Shown here piece by piece: positions 16,227 to 25,607 of a DNA stretch of 64,000 bases (its first letter is position 1; each line of letters opens with the position of its first letter). The DNA is from Streptococcus oralis (lineage in GTDB: Bacteria > Bacillota > Bacilli > Lactobacillales > Streptococcaceae): NCBI RefSeq assembly GCF_001578935.1, contig NZ_KQ969522.1, forward strand, positions 97,003-161,002. The letters run 5' to 3'. The notes beneath the pieces were generated by a model. That model saw nothing but the letters and a program-made list of their open reading frames with translations, ran no database searches and was not told the DNA's origin. The position numbers and the translations under genes are program-made.

Positions 16227-17197
16227 TATAAAATGGCTAATGCTAACAAACTTCCACTCAAACCAACTCCCCAAAAGAAGAAGTCAACCTTCCACTCACT
16301 CCAAGGATTGCCCTTGCCTGAAAATCCTCCAAGCTCAAAATGATGATGCACAGGTGTCATACGGAAAATACGCTTCCCACCACTAAGTTTGAAGTAGGTA
16401 ACCTGCATCATAACAGAGCTTGTCTCAAAGACATAGATAATCCCAATCAGCAAAAGGGTCCATTCTTGGTGGAGGGCCATAGAGATTGCTGCCAGCATCC
16501 CACCTAGAGCCAAACTTCCAACGTCCCCCATGAAAACCTTGGCAGGCTTGTGGTTAAAGACAAAGAAACCTAGCAAACCACCAATCATGGCAAGAATCAC
16601 AAGAAGAATATCCAGTTGATTTTGCATATAAGCAATCACACCGTAGGCTGATAAGCTAATCACTACGGAAATACTTGCTAAGCCGTCAATCCCGTCAGTC
16701 AGATTCACCGCATTTGAAAAGCCAACTAGCCAGAAAAGGGCAAAGAAAATATAGAAAATACCCAAATGTACCTGGTAGCCAAAAACTGAAAGCATGTCGC
16801 CACCACGCTCATAAAAGAGGTAGAAAATCACTCCTCCAAGGAGCTGGAGAGCTAGCTTTTGCTTGGGATTTAAGCCTTCGTTGATCTTTCGAAAGACCTT
16901 GAGGAAATCATCCAAAAAGCCTACCAAACCATACAAAACCAAGATAAACAAAATCATGCCAACATTGTTGGTTAATTGTTGGGTAAAGAGAGCAACAAGG
17001 AAGCTCACCACTACTGCAACGATCAGGAAGACAAGACCTCCCATGGTTGGAGTCCCAGCTTTAGCTTGGTGTTGCTTGACATCCTCGTGCATCTGCTGAC
17101 CCGTAATCTGTGCTTTTCGATAAAAACGGATAAAGGCTGGAATACCAAGCAAGGTCAATAGAAAGGCTAGAATTCCAGCACTAATGGAACTAATCAT
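16217..17197 (-). CDS. mraY: Phospho-N-acetylmuramoyl-pentapeptide-transferase MraY
   Basis: A 326-residue polytopic membrane enzyme that attaches the UDP-MurNAc-pentapeptide moiety to undecaprenyl phosphate, giving lipid I. About ten hydrophobic segments are visible. Diagnostic motifs include GTPTMGG near residue 50, FLDDFLK near 95, [13 protein letters not shown] near 165 and GMLAAISM. The catalytic aspartates lie in the DD and TDGIDG motifs. It is the last gene of the rsmH-ftsL-pbp2X-mraY cluster and begins 2 bases before the pbp2X stop region ends. The length is normal and no defect is seen. Confidence 0.97.
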   Translation of the reverse strand: MISSISAGILAFLLTLLGIPAFIRFYRKAQITGQQMHEDVKQHQAKAGTPTMGGLVFLIVAVVVSFLVALFTQQLTNNVGMILFILVLYGLVGFLDDFLKVFRKINEGLNPKQKLALQLLGGVIFYLFYERGGDMLSVFGYQVHLGIFYIFFALFWLVGFSNAVNLTDGIDGLASISVVISLSAYGVIAYMQNQLDILLVILAMIGGLLGFFVFNHKPAKVFMGDVGSLALGGMLAAISMALHQEWTLLLIGIIYVFETSSVMMQVTYFKLSGGKRIFRMTPVHHHFELGGFSGKGNPWSEWKVDFFFWGVGLSGSLLALAILYFL

Positions 17198-17198
17198 C

Positions 17199-19454
17199 TT
17201 AATCTCCTAAAGTTAATTTTAAATTTTTAATATCTTTGAGAGCAGTATTGGCACGGACACTTTGTTTTTTGACCGTTTTGCCACTACCTTCCCACTCGAC
17301 TTCTATATTTAGCCATTTGGCAAATGTTTGAACATTTTCCTCTGTCCAACCGTACATATCAGGCATCTCTTCGACCTTATCAGACAGGATCAAAATCTGC
17401 TGATTGGCCTCTAAATTACCTCCTTCAGAAACAGAACTGTCCTTAATCTTTGTTCCTGTTCCGATAACGATTGGTTGAACAAGATTGCGACGCAATTCTT
17501 CTGCCAAATCTCCTGGGGTAATATCCTTTGTAGCCGGCATGGCATAGCTTGTCGTCTTGCTTACTTGATCCAAGTTCTTAGCAGTTGACTGAAGATTGAG
17601 GGATTCTTTCATTGCAGAAGCGCGCTCAAGAATAGGATTGGCAAATTCTCCCAACTGGATACCCGAATAGTGCTCTGGTTGTTGAACCGTTACATAAAGA
17701 ATAAAATCAGGATTTTCAGCCGGAGTCATAGCAACCACGGAGAAAATATAGTTAGTCACCCCTGTCAAATATCCGCCATTCTTCTCATCTGCAATCTGGG
17801 CCGTACCTGATTTGAGGGCAACATTCTGTCCTGGGACATTGACCGTCGGCTTACCTGTACTGTGGTTATACATAGTCCCGTGCACAGGATCTGTCCCAAC
17901 CATAACCATATGATCGCGAGTTAATGATGCTGCTTCTTTTGAAACAGGGTTTCCGACAACCTCTTTTTGAGACTTACGTACGGACTGATCATTCGGATCA
18001 TAGAGGGCGCTGATAAACTTCGGTTCTAACATGACCCCGTCGTTAGCAATGGCTGTAAAGGCACGAAGCATCTGGGTCTGGGTAACAGAGATCCCTTGAC
18101 CAAAAGCACTCATTCCGATATTTACAATATTGTCAGCTGGTAGTTGCCCTGAGTATTCATCTGTCAAACCAAAACGAGTTGGCACTCCAAACTTAAAGCG
18201 ATTGAGATAGTCTAACCAAGTCGCATCTCCCATCTTTTGCTCAAGTAAAGTCATCCCGATATTACTAGAATGGGCGAAGCCTTGAGAAAAGGTCATCGTC
18301 CCACCACTGGTCAAACCTTCGTTTACGTCCCAGTCCTTGATAGTAGCATCTGCTAGCTTCAACTCACTGCTATTGAAATATTCCCCACCCGGGAAGGTGT
18401 TGTTATCAATAGCAGACGCCAAGGTCATCACCTTCATGGTCGACCCTGGTTCGTAGTTGCTTTGGTAGAGGATATCACGCCAAACAAAATCTTCTGTAAT
18501 GCCATCCTTGGTATCCGCGTTAAAGGTCGGCCGTTGTGTCGTAGCCAGGATTTCCCCTGTCTTAGCACTGACCAAGGTAGCTGTCATATACTTGCCTTTT
18601 ACCTTTTCCTGAAAGGCATCCATCTGCGTCTCCATAAAGGACTGCAGAGGACTGGAAATGGTCGTGTAAACATCCTTTCCATCTACAGTCTGTTGCGAAG
18701 CTTGCTCTGTACCTGGAACGATATTTCCAAGGCGATCTTTTTCATAAGTGATGATTCCGTCTGTTCCAGCAAGGATACTGTTTAGAGAACTCTCCAAACC
18801 AGAGGTTCCAATCAATCGTTTGGTGCCGTCTTCATTTTCATGAAGTTGGGCTAAACCGATAAAGGAAGAAGCAAACTGACCATTTGGATAACTGCGGTTA
18901 GGGCTAGTTGTAAAGTCAACTCCCTCAACACCAGCAGTTTTGAGGTCATTTTTAATAGCCATCATATTGGCATAGGTGATCCCATTTCCCTTGGTACCAA
19001 AAGATACCTGTTTTAGATTTGGCTGAGAAAGCTGTTCTTTGACATAGGACTCCTCCATATCCAGATACTTATGGAAAATTTCAGCTACCTTATTAAATTG
19101 AGAATCTTCTACATAGAGAACCTTACCCGTTGCTGACTTGTAGGTTTTGTCAATAACGGCATAGATATTATACGAAGTTGCATCCTCTGCAATAGGCGTT
19201 CCATTACGATCGTAGATGGTCCCCCGCTTGGCTGGAATCGTTTTGGTTGTTTGGTGAACTTTTTTTGCTTCTTGAACCAAGTCCTTACCAAATTTTTTAC
19301 CCGTTCCGATAATGACCGCAAAGTTGACCAAAAAGACAGCGAAGAGTATGACAGCCAATAGACTCAGGCTTTTCCCTACTCTTCGGCGGTTTTCTTCTGG
19401 AGATTTACGGTTACGAACGGCATAACGGATGATTTTTTCTTTCCACTGTTTCAT
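17199..19454 (-). CDS. pbp2X: Penicillin-binding protein 2X
   Basis: A 751-residue division transpeptidase. An N-terminal cytoplasmic tail and membrane helix (residues about 30-50) are followed by the dimerisation region, the transpeptidase domain and two C-terminal PASTA domains. Active-site motifs are intact: STMK with the catalytic Ser near 338, SSN in AHSSNIGMT, and KSGT in ALKSGTAQI. The Thr after the catalytic Ser and the Thr after KSG, both changed in many beta-lactam-resistant pneumococci, are unchanged here. Elsewhere, for example GMSAFGQG near residue 395, it has the residues usual in S. mitis/oralis and in mosaic alleles. It crosslinks peptidoglycan at the septum together with FtsW. 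Confidence 0.97.
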   Translation of the reverse strand: MKQWKEKIIRYAVRNRKSPEENRRRVGKSLSLLAVILFAVFLVNFAVIIGTGKKFGKDLVQEAKKVHQTTKTIPAKRGTIYDRNGTPIAEDATSYNIYAVIDKTYKSATGKVLYVEDSQFNKVAEIFHKYLDMEESYVKEQLSQPNLKQVSFGTKGNGITYANMMAIKNDLKTAGVEGVDFTTSPNRSYPNGQFASSFIGLAQLHENEDGTKRLIGTSGLESSLNSILAGTDGIITYEKDRLGNIVPGTEQASQQTVDGKDVYTTISSPLQSFMETQMDAFQEKVKGKYMTATLVSAKTGEILATTQRPTFNADTKDGITEDFVWRDILYQSNYEPGSTMKVMTLASAIDNNTFPGGEYFNSSELKLADATIKDWDVNEGLTSGGTMTFSQGFAHSSNIGMTLLEQKMGDATWLDYLNRFKFGVPTRFGLTDEYSGQLPADNIVNIGMSAFGQGISVTQTQMLRAFTAIANDGVMLEPKFISALYDPNDQSVRKSQKEVVGNPVSKEAASLTRDHMVMVGTDPVHGTMYNHSTGKPTVNVPGQNVALKSGTAQIADEKNGGYLTGVTNYIFSVVAMTPAENPDFILYVTVQQPEHYSGIQLGEFANPILERASAMKESLNLQSTAKNLDQVSKTTSYAMPATKDITPGDLAEELRRNLVQPIVIGTGTKIKDSSVSEGGNLEANQQILILSDKVEEMPDMYGWTEENVQTFAKWLNIEVEWEGSGKTVKKQSVRANTALKDIKNLKLTLGD

Positions 19455-19457
19455 TTC

Positions 19458-19775
19458 TTACTCCGTTGCTCGGATATTTTCGTTATTCAGCTGCAAATCC
19501 TTAGAGTTTGCAATCTCTTTCAAACGTTCTGAACGAATCAATTCATTTACCTCTTGCTTGGCATCGTCAAGCTCGGTTTTCTTTTCTTCGATTTGAGCAT
19601 TGACCTTGGTCAATTCATTCTGAACTTGTAATAGCTTGGTCTGCATAAATACAACGCTAATTGCCAAGATAATCGTTGTTAGAGCAATCGAAACATAGAA
19701 AGCCTTTTCCACACGTGAAAAACCTTTAAACTTCGTTTGCAATAACTGGCTTGTTTTTTCGATTCTTTCTGCCAT
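19458..19775 (-). CDS. ftsL: Cell division protein FtsL
   Basis: A 105-residue bitopic membrane protein. The cytoplasmic N terminus is short, one membrane helix lies at residues about 27-47, and an extracellular coiled coil follows (LLQVQNELTKVNAQIEEKK), as expected for FtsL. It forms a complex with DivIB and DivIC that activates septal wall synthesis. It sits between rsmH (10 bases upstream) and pbp2X (3 bases downstream), its standard position in streptococci. Confidence 0.93.
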   Translation of the reverse strand: MAERIEKTSQLLQTKFKGFSRVEKAFYVSIALTTIILAISVVFMQTKLLQVQNELTKVNAQIEEKKTELDDAKQEVNELIRSERLKEIANSKDLQLNNENIRATE

Positions 19776-19785
19776 GTTTTTCCTC

Positions 19786-20736
19786 TTACTTATGAATTTT
19801 TCTAGCCACGCGCAACTTGGCTGAATGCGAGCGGTTGTTGGCTTCTAGCTCTTCGGCACTTGGCAAGATTGGTTTGCGGGATACCAATTCCATCTTGGGC
19901 TTAAGATCGTCTGGAATGAAGGGCAAGCCTTTGGGAACTTCCACTGTTGAAGCTTCCTTAAACAACTGCTTGGTCAAGCGATCTTCCAGAGAATGGAAGG
20001 TAATGACCGAGATTCTACCATCCAGAGCCAGCATGTCCATGGCCTGCTGGATAGATTCATCTGCAGCGCCCAGCTCATCATTGACTTCGATTCGGATAGC
20101 CTGAAAAATCTGCTTGGCAGGATGCCCCTTTTTCTTGAGTTCCTTGGCAGGCTTGGCTGACTTGATAATCTCTGCCAACTCCGTCGTTGTCTCAATTGGT
20201 TTCACCTCACGCGCTTGCTCAATCTTACGGGCAATCTGTTTAGAAAACTTATCCTCACCATACTTGAAAAAGATCCGAACCAGGTCATGATAGTCATAAT
20301 GATTGACCACTTCATAGGCCGTCAGACGAGCTTCCTGATTCATCCGCATATCCAGTGGTGCATCCTTTTTATAAGAAAAGCCACGCTCACGCTGATCCAG
20401 CTGAGGACTGGACACACCCAAGTCATAACAAATTCCATCAATTTCCTGGACACCAGCCTCCTGCAATCGTGCCTGCAAATGACGGAAGTTATCCTTGATA
20501 AAGGTTACCATCCCCTTTTCGATATAGGGTGCCAACCGTTTTTGCGCATTGTCAATGGCATTCTGGTCCTGGTCAAAGGCATAGAGATGCCCTTTTTCGC
20601 TCAATTTACTTAATAAATATTCGCTATGGCCTGCTCCGCCCAAAGTCGCATCAACGTAGATACCGTCAGGTTTTACGTCAAGCATATCAATCGTTTCATG
20701 AAGCAAGACCGTTACATGATGAAATTCTTTTGTCAT
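19786..20736 (-). CDS. rsmH: 16S rRNA (cytosine(1402)-N(4))-methyltransferase RsmH
   Basis: A 316-residue SAM-dependent methyltransferase that modifies C1402 of 16S rRNA. The SAM-binding motif [14 protein letters not shown] is near residue 30, and [19 protein letters not shown] and ITFHSLEDR follow in the family order. It is the first gene of the division cluster and is divergent from the XRE regulator. The length is normal. Confidence 0.96.
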   Translation of the reverse strand: MTKEFHHVTVLLHETIDMLDVKPDGIYVDATLGGAGHSEYLLSKLSEKGHLYAFDQDQNAIDNAQKRLAPYIEKGMVTFIKDNFRHLQARLQEAGVQEIDGICYDLGVSSPQLDQRERGFSYKKDAPLDMRMNQEARLTAYEVVNHYDYHDLVRIFFKYGEDKFSKQIARKIEQAREVKPIETTTELAEIIKSAKPAKELKKKGHPAKQIFQAIRIEVNDELGAADESIQQAMDMLALDGRISVITFHSLEDRLTKQLFKEASTVEVPKGLPFIPDDLKPKMELVSRKPILPSAEELEANNRSHSAKLRVARKIHK

Positions 20737-20820
20737 ATCTTATCTATTTTACCACAAATCCGACCAGCTTGCACTTGTCAGACAAATAGTGCAAATGCAA
20801 GTAAGATTTCTTTAAGAATA

Positions 20821-20881
20821 TGTCAAATATACTTGACATCTACTTCATAGAAGAATATAATATAGTCAAATATATGCGACA
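20821..20881 (+). promoter_or_regulatory. Promoter of the XRE operon with two matching operators
   Basis: TTGACA (20833-20838) and TATAAT (20856-20861) are 17 bases apart. Two 18-base elements of the form GTCAAATATAnnnGACA lie at 20821-20838, over the -35, and at 20864-20881, just after the -10. Paired identical half-sites bracketing the promoter suggest self-repression by the HTH protein encoded next. Confidence 0.75.
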
Positions 20882-20901
20882 CAAATCAGAAAGGAGAACA
20901 G

Positions 20902-21096
20902 ATGAATCGTGTGAAAGAATTTCGCAAAGAACTGGGCATTTCCCAGCTCGAGCTCGCCAAGGATATCGGCGTCTCGAGACAAACTATCAATATGATTGAA
21001 AACGACAAGTACAATCCAACCCTGGAACTCTGTCTCAATCTCGCCCGCAGCCTCCAAACCGACCTCAACAGTCTCTTTTGGGAAGACGAATTTTAA
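20902..21096 (+). CDS. XRE-family helix-turn-helix regulator
   Basis: A 64-residue Cro/CI-type repressor consisting only of the helix-turn-helix domain. ISQLELAKDIGVSRQTINMIENDKYNPTLELCL is a near-perfect match to the family of small regulators that precede membrane-protein operons in Firmicutes. AGAAAGGAGAACAG gives a strong ribosome binding site. The two operators over its promoter support autoregulation. It heads an operon with three small membrane-protein genes. Confidence 0.9.
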   Translation: MNRVKEFRKELGISQLELAKDIGVSRQTINMIENDKYNPTLELCLNLARSLQTDLNSLFWEDEF

Positions 21097-21111
21097 AAAA
21101 GGAGCAAACAA

Positions 21112-21654
21112 ATGAAAAAAGAAAGTCTCACTGAAAAACTCATCAAACGCATATACGGTATTTCTGGTCCCCTTGACGAATACAAACGGCGCGAGGCCGA
21201 TCGCATTGGGAACCAAGTCTTTATCGTTCTCTTTTATCTGATGACATTTGGCAATCTCATCCCCCTTGTTCTTGCTTATAAGTACCCGCGAATTGTCGCT
21301 ATCGGCTATCCTCTCGTGGTGTTTGTCATTTCGATGATGGCCTCCCTCTATGTGGTCTCCCAAACAAAGAAAACGGGCATCACAGCTATTGATCCCGAAA
21401 TGTTAAGCAAGAAAGAAAGTAAACAGCTACATTTTCCGGGTCTAAAAGCGGGCCTAATCTATGGCATAGCGATATTTTTTATAATGCCACTCATCGATAC
21501 CCTAACAAGTGAAAATCCAAATTTCATCAGTTCTCTTCTGAATTCAAAACATATTTTAAAAACTATACTGGGAGCTTTCTTTTTCGGATTGATCATACAA
21601 ATTATCGTCTCTCTTCGCATTCGAAAAGCCAAAAAAGACCAAGAAGACGACTAG
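21112..21654 (+). CDS. DUF3278-family membrane protein
   Basis: A 180-residue protein with a cytoplasmic N-terminal segment (ESLTEKLIKRIYGISGPLDEYKRRE) and about four membrane helices. It resembles the DUF3278 proteins that accompany small XRE regulators in streptococci, whose function is unknown. A second copy of the same design lies at 22013-22552. Both share the K-x-x-L-T-x-x-L-x-x-x-x-(Y/F)-x-I-x-GP-x-DE opening, so they arose by duplication. The ribosome binding site is AAAAAAGGAGCAAAC, 15 bases after the XRE gene. Confidence 0.72.
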   Translation: MKKESLTEKLIKRIYGISGPLDEYKRREADRIGNQVFIVLFYLMTFGNLIPLVLAYKYPRIVAIGYPLVVFVISMMASLYVVSQTKKTGITAIDPEMLSKKESKQLHFPGLKAGLIYGIAIFFIMPLIDTLTSENPNFISSLLNSKHILKTILGAFFFGLIIQIIVSLRIRKAKKDQEDD

Positions 21655-21664
21655 GAGGTGCCTT

Positions 21665-22000
21665 ATAAAATCACTAGCTAGACTACTGATCAGTCATGTT
21701 TTTATCAGTATTTTCCTTTCCTTCGCCCTTATTTCAGGAGCTGTTTCTCATACAGCTTTAATACTCTTACTCCTCTTTCTTCCTTCGCTCAATAAAGGAC
21801 TTGAGAAAATGCAATCAAAACGGGTACCTATCCTCAACGCCGCCCTCTTCTTTCTCCTCGTATCCTTTCCACAACTTTTAACAAATCCTGTAGATTGGAG
21901 ATATCTAGTATTTCTAACAATTTGTATTATTTTTAGCTTGCTTTACTTCTATACTCTCTATCAACTCGTTAAAGAAGTCAATCAAAAACCGCTCATTTAG
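21665..22000 (+). CDS. Small membrane protein with apparent ATA start codon
   Basis: An open frame of 111 codons encoding two to four hydrophobic segments (SLARLLISHVFISIFLSFAL, HTALILLLLFLPSL, ILNAALFFLLVSF, LVFLTICIIFSLLYFYTLYQ). A perfect AGGAGG ends 6 bases before ATA AAA TCA, exactly where ATG AAA would be expected. The first in-frame ATG (21809) lies inside the gene and would remove the first two membrane segments. ATA is either a rare weak start or a mutated ATG that silences the gene. The product is not recognised. It lies between the two DUF3278 genes in the same operon. Confidence 0.6.
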   Translation: MKSLARLLISHVFISIFLSFALISGAVSHTALILLLLFLPSLNKGLEKMQSKRVPILNAALFFLLVSFPQLLTNPVDWRYLVFLTICIIFSLLYFYTLYQLVKEVNQKPLI

Positions 22001-22012
22001 GAGGTTACCCAC

Positions 22013-22552
22013 ATGAAAAAAGAAGACTTAACCACTCGCCTACTCCGAAATCTCTTTCATATCCAAGGTCCTTTTGATGAATGCCGGCAAGAGATTATCT
22101 ACAAGGCAGGTGCCCGTTCCATGGTCCAAATCGTTTACTCCTCCCTCCTACTCTTCTTGTTCTATCTCCTATTTGGACGCTTCATAGAAGTCGTTCGCTA
22201 TGCCATGCCCTACGTATACTCTGGACTCATTTTTTTCATTACCTTAAAAACTCAAAGAGCCGTCAAAGAACTCCATCTGGAAAAAGATGACAAATCAGAA
22301 ATCATCCTCAAAGCCTACAGCAAAGGGCAAATCAAATTTCGAAGTTGGGTTGTGTTTATTGGTATTCAAATTGGCTTCTTTACCTTACTCATCTTTCATA
22401 AAATCTTCGTTCAGCAGATGTCTCTTTCAGATTTTGTGAAACTTCTCATACAATTCGATAAAATGCTTCCTTTACTAGTCTTGGGATTGGGAATTGGTGC
22501 CATCTTTGGAACCATGACCTACGCCTTTTTATCGGAACACGTTAAAAAATAG
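22013..22552 (+). CDS. DUF3278-family membrane protein, paralogue of 21112-21654
   Basis: A 179-residue membrane protein with about four helices and the same opening pattern as the first DUF3278 protein (KKEDLTTRLLRNLFHIQGPFDE). AGGAGGTTACCCAC precedes the ATG. It is the last gene of the XRE operon. The role is unknown. A signalling or bacteriocin-immunity-like function is sometimes suggested for such loci, but nothing in the sequence proves it. Confidence 0.7.
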   Translation: MKKEDLTTRLLRNLFHIQGPFDECRQEIIYKAGARSMVQIVYSSLLLFLFYLLFGRFIEVVRYAMPYVYSGLIFFITLKTQRAVKELHLEKDDKSEIILKAYSKGQIKFRSWVVFIGIQIGFFTLLIFHKIFVQQMSLSDFVKLLIQFDKMLPLLVLGLGIGAIFGTMTYAFLSEHVKK

Positions 22553-22591
22553 ACCAAGATTCGCTAATTTCTCATTTTATAGGCAAACAAT

Positions 22592-22615
22592 CCCATCCAG
22601 CTCATGCTAGATGGG
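22592..22615. terminator. Hairpin between the convergent XRE operon and toxin array
   Basis: CCCATCCAGC and GCTAGATGGG form a 10-bp stem with one mismatch and a 4-base loop. No T-run follows on either strand. A perfect 18-bp palindrome (GATATTTTCCAAAATATC) follows at 22636-22653. Confidence 0.45.
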
Positions 22616-22665
22616 AGTTCCACTTCAATTCATAGGATATTTTCCAAAATATCTACTTATCCTCG

Positions 22666-23277
22666 TCACCAATTCTCCCACTGGGTTTCAATCTTGATAT
22701 CGCCATAGTTGCTTGGCGAGTACTTGCTATCATAAATGGAGCACCAATCTTTCAAGACTTTCTGGTTGACGATCTCGTCGTAATAAGAATCTAAGTCCTT
22801 GGCAGTGATACCGTACTGCTCTAGATAGGATTTTACCTGAGCTTCATCTTCAATATAATTTTTCGTATCTGTCTTCTTCAAAACTATTTTTACAAATTTT
22901 TTTAAACGACGTTCTTTATGAGAATACACAGTCCATATTTTTATACTAAGGTTGGACTCTATCCGTTTTTCAAATGAAATCAAGCTTAATTGAGCTTCGG
23001 ATTCAAAATTAAAATCTATAGCAATTTTCTCATAGCTATCTGGTAAAGCATTTCCCTCATAGGCGACACTTGGATAAAATTTAGAATCATCACTATACTC
23101 TTGATATCTATGTGCTTCAACATCTTTCAACTGGTTAAAAACATTATTTCCTAGATAGGTCTTCTCCGTTTCTTGGTAAATCTCATCAAAGATATTTTTA
23201 GGTTGTTGGATAAAAAAGTAGAAACAGGATGATATGATTATCACGAATAAGGCTACTAGGCCTAGGATTTTCTTCAT
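22666..23277 (-). CDS. TipC-like immunity protein 8 (last of the array)
   Basis: A 203-residue protein with a short N-terminal membrane or lipoprotein-like segment (MKKILGLVALFVIIISSCFYFF) and an extracellular domain. It follows immunity gene 7 with only 4 bases between stop and ATG, so translation is probably coupled. No toxin module separates the two. It is almost identical to immunity protein 5, including the central variable region YPSVAYEGNALPDSYEK, which indicates recent duplication or gene conversion. It would protect against the cognate LXG toxin tip outside the membrane. The start at 23277 is used, because a longer in-frame reading passes through the end of the previous gene. Confidence 0.78.
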   Translation of the reverse strand: MKKILGLVALFVIIISSCFYFFIQQPKNIFDEIYQETEKTYLGNNVFNQLKDVEAHRYQEYSDDSKFYPSVAYEGNALPDSYEKIAIDFNFESEAQLSLISFEKRIESNLSIKIWTVYSHKERRLKKFVKIVLKKTDTKNYIEDEAQVKSYLEQYGITAKDLDSYYDEIVNQKVLKDWCSIYDSKYSPSNYGDIKIETQWENW

Positions 23278-23281
23278 ATTA

Positions 23282-23895
23282 TCACCAATTTTCCCACTGG
23301 GTTTCAATCTTGATATCGCCATAGTTGCTTGGAGAATACTGGCTGTCATAAATGGTGCACCAGTCCTTCAAGACTTTTTGATTGACGATTTCGTCGTAAT
23401 AAGAATCCAAATCCTTGGCAGTGATACCATACTGCTCTAGGTAGGATTTCACCTGAGCTTCGTCTTCGATATAAGTTTCTGTATCTGCTTTCTTCAAACC
23501 TATTTTGACAATTTTTTTTAAAGTACGGTCTTGATAAGTATATTTATTCCATATCCTAACTCTCGTGTTTGGTCCTACTTGTCTCTCAAATGAAATGGAG
23601 CTTAATTGAGATGTATATTCAAAATTAAACCCAATTTCTATTTCAGAATAATCTGACGGTGTTTTCTCTTTGTTATACAATCCAAATGGATTTTGAGATA
23701 TATTAGGATCATCACTTGGCCAACCTGATCTGATTTTAAACCCATCTATATTTCTTAAAATATTATTTGTGCGATAGGTTTTCTCTGTTTCTTGGTAAAT
23801 CTCATCAAAAATGTTTTTAGGTTGTTTAGGAAAAAGTAAAAACAAAGTAATACAACTAGTAAGACTAAAGCTAATAAACCGAGGATTTTCTTCAT
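23282..23895 (-). pseudogene. TipC-like immunity gene 7, frameshifted in the N-terminal helix
   Basis: The gene starts normally (MKKILGLLALVLLVVLLCFYFF) but loses one base just after the membrane segment, near 23820. The remaining 180 residues, from KQPKNIFDEIY onward, are in another frame and intact. The body resembles immunity protein 3 (EIEIGFNF, RVRIWNKYTY). Without its helix the product would not be exported or anchored, so it is probably inactive unless slippage restores the frame. The start overlaps the region of the immunity 6 stop by 4 bases. Confidence 0.7.
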
Positions 23896-23899
23896 ATTG

Positions 23900-24511
23900 T
23901 CACCAATTCTCCCACTGGGTTTCAATCTTGACATCGCCATAGTTGCTTGGCGAGTACTTGCTGTCATAAATCGAACACCAATCTTTCAAGACTTTTTGAT
24001 TGACGATTTCGTCGTAGTAAGAATCCAAGTCCTTGGCAGTGATACCGTACTTTTCGAGGTGGGATTTTACTTGAGCTTCGTCTTCGATAGATTTATCAGT
24101 TCCATCTTGGTTTATGAGTAGCTGTACATTTTTTTGAAATAATTTTTCTTTTGTAAGATACCTACCAAAAATGAAAATTCTTAACCCATTACTTAATCCC
24201 TTCTCAAAAGAAACGAAGACTGTATTTGTATCTTTTGTAAAATGAAATATTAAATCAATATTTTTATAGTCATGTGGAGTTTTCTGTTTTTGATAAAGTA
24301 CATAAGAATAAAATTTAGAATCATCATCATACTCTTGATATTTATGTACTTCGACGTCTTTCAACTGGTTAAAAATATTGTTACCAAGATAAGTCTTCTC
24401 TGTTTCTCGGTAGATTTCATCAAAAATGTTTTTAGGTTGATGAATAAAAAAGTAGAAACAGGATAAAACAATTAGTACAAAAAACGCTACTAAACCTAAT
24501 ATTTTTTTCAT
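23900..24511 (-). CDS. TipC-like immunity protein 6
   Basis: A 203-residue protein with an N-terminal hydrophobic segment and the array's constant C terminus (KDLDSYYDEIVNQKVLKDW to the end WENW). The variable centre (YSYVLYQKQKTPHDYKNID, then VFVSFEKGLSNGLRIFIFG) is unlike its neighbours. It follows toxin module 5, a class C tip. Three ATG codons in a row follow AGGAGG. The third is chosen because immunity gene 2 uses the same site with the same spacing and only one ATG. Confidence 0.8.
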   Translation of the reverse strand: MKKILGLVAFFVLIVLSCFYFFIHQPKNIFDEIYRETEKTYLGNNIFNQLKDVEVHKYQEYDDDSKFYSYVLYQKQKTPHDYKNIDLIFHFTKDTNTVFVSFEKGLSNGLRIFIFGRYLTKEKLFQKNVQLLINQDGTDKSIEDEAQVKSHLEKYGITAKDLDSYYDEIVNQKVLKDWCSIYDSKYSPSNYGDVKIETQWENW

Positions 24512-24521
24512 CATCATCCTC

Positions 24522-25001
24522 CTAATCTGCCACTGCTTCCAAGCGATTTAAAAATGTAGACACATCTGGATATTTTCTTTCAATATATACTTTAAGAGCA
24601 TCCTCCCCATCTAGCTTAATATCCGTTGGTCGCAAACTAGCATAGATAGTATCCTTGACTTTCTTCCAATCCTTATTTTTCAAGAATTCTCTTTCTCTCT
24701 GAGAGGAGTCTTTTTGAAGGTCAGCATAGTAAGAAGAGATAGCTTGATCATAGGATTGTCCCTTCTGCATACGGCCGATCAGGTTGACTGAGTCCAAATC
24801 TGCCTTGTAGTCATCTTCACCAATACTTGGCTTCATATCATTTGCATTAAAGGTTGTATCTCCCTCCCAGCCAGAAAGATCTTTGACACGATCTCTACCG
24901 CCATAGAGATCGGATAACTGGAAACTGCTAGGATTTAGATGAGTAGCCATGGTAATGGACTGATGGGTAAAGTCTGCGTGGCCGATCACCAGTTCTCCCA
25001 C
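24522..25001 (-). CDS. Orphan TelC-like toxin C-terminal module 5 (class C tip)
   Basis: A 159-codon frame matching only the last 155 residues of the full-length toxin at 29952-31070. It begins with GTG inside the end of immunity gene 5 and has no LXG domain, so it could not be exported by a type VII system as it stands. It keeps HADFTHQSITMATHL and the Asp-rich GEDDYKADLDSVNL. The tip LRPTDIKLDGEDALK matches module 2. GGGAG before a second in-frame GTG could serve for translation. It probably acts as a donor for recombination into the full-length toxin gene. Confidence 0.7.
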   Translation of the reverse strand: MGELVIGHADFTHQSITMATHLNPSSFQLSDLYGGRDRVKDLSGWEGDTTFNANDMKPSIGEDDYKADLDSVNLIGRMQKGQSYDQAISSYYADLQKDSSQREREFLKNKDWKKVKDTIYASLRPTDIKLDGEDALKVYIERKYPDVSTFLNRLEAVAD

Positions 25002-25597
25002 TGAGTTTCAATCTTGACATCGCCATAGTTGCTTGGCGAATACTTGCTGTCATAAATGGAGCACCAGTCCTTCAAGACTTTCTGGTTGACGATCTCGTCG
25101 TAATAAGAATCTAAGTCCTTGGCAGTGATACCGTACTGCTCTAGGTAGGATTTTACCTGAGCTTCATCTTCAATATAATTTTTCGTATCTGTCTTCTTCA
25201 AAACTATTTTTACAAATTTTTTTAAACGACGTTCTTTATGAGAATACACAGTCCATATTTTTATACTAAGGTTGGACTCTATCCGTTTTTCAAATGAAAT
25301 CAAGCTTAATTGAGCTTCGGATTTAAAATTAAAATCTATAGCAATTTTCTCATAGCTATCTGGTAAAGCATTTCCCTCATAGGCGACACTTGGATAAAAT
25401 TTAGAATCATCACTATACTCTTGATATTTATGTACTTCAACATCTTTCAACTGGTTAAAAACATTATTTCCTAGATAGGTCTTCTCCGTTTCTTGGTAAA
25501 TTTCATCAAAAATGTTTTTAGGTTGACGCACAAAAAAGTAGAAACAGGATGATACAATTATCACGAATAAGACTATTAAAGCTAATATTTTTTTCAT
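24986..25597 (-). CDS. TipC-like immunity protein 5
   Basis: A 203-residue protein with an N-terminal helix (MKKILALIVLFVIIVSSCFYFF) whose VSSC may be a lipobox. The centre (YPSVAYEGNALPDSYEKIAI) is nearly the same as that of immunity protein 8. It follows toxin module 4, a class A tip like that of the full-length toxin. Three consecutive ATG codons follow AGGAGG and the third is taken. The C terminus overlaps the start of toxin module 5. Confidence 0.8.
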   Translation of the reverse strand: MKKILALIVLFVIIVSSCFYFFVRQPKNIFDEIYQETEKTYLGNNVFNQLKDVEVHKYQEYSDDSKFYPSVAYEGNALPDSYEKIAIDFNFKSEAQLSLISFEKRIESNLSIKIWTVYSHKERRLKKFVKIVLKKTDTKNYIEDEAQVKSYLEQYGITAKDLDSYYDEIVNQKVLKDWCSIYDSKYSPSNYGDVKIETQWENW

Positions 25598-25607
25598 CAT
25601 CATCCTC

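Noticed and set aside
17199..19454. Beta-lactam-resistant PBP2x allele
   Set aside because: The STMK and KSGT motifs keep the susceptible residues. Other differences are those of the species and cannot be taken as resistance from sequence alone.
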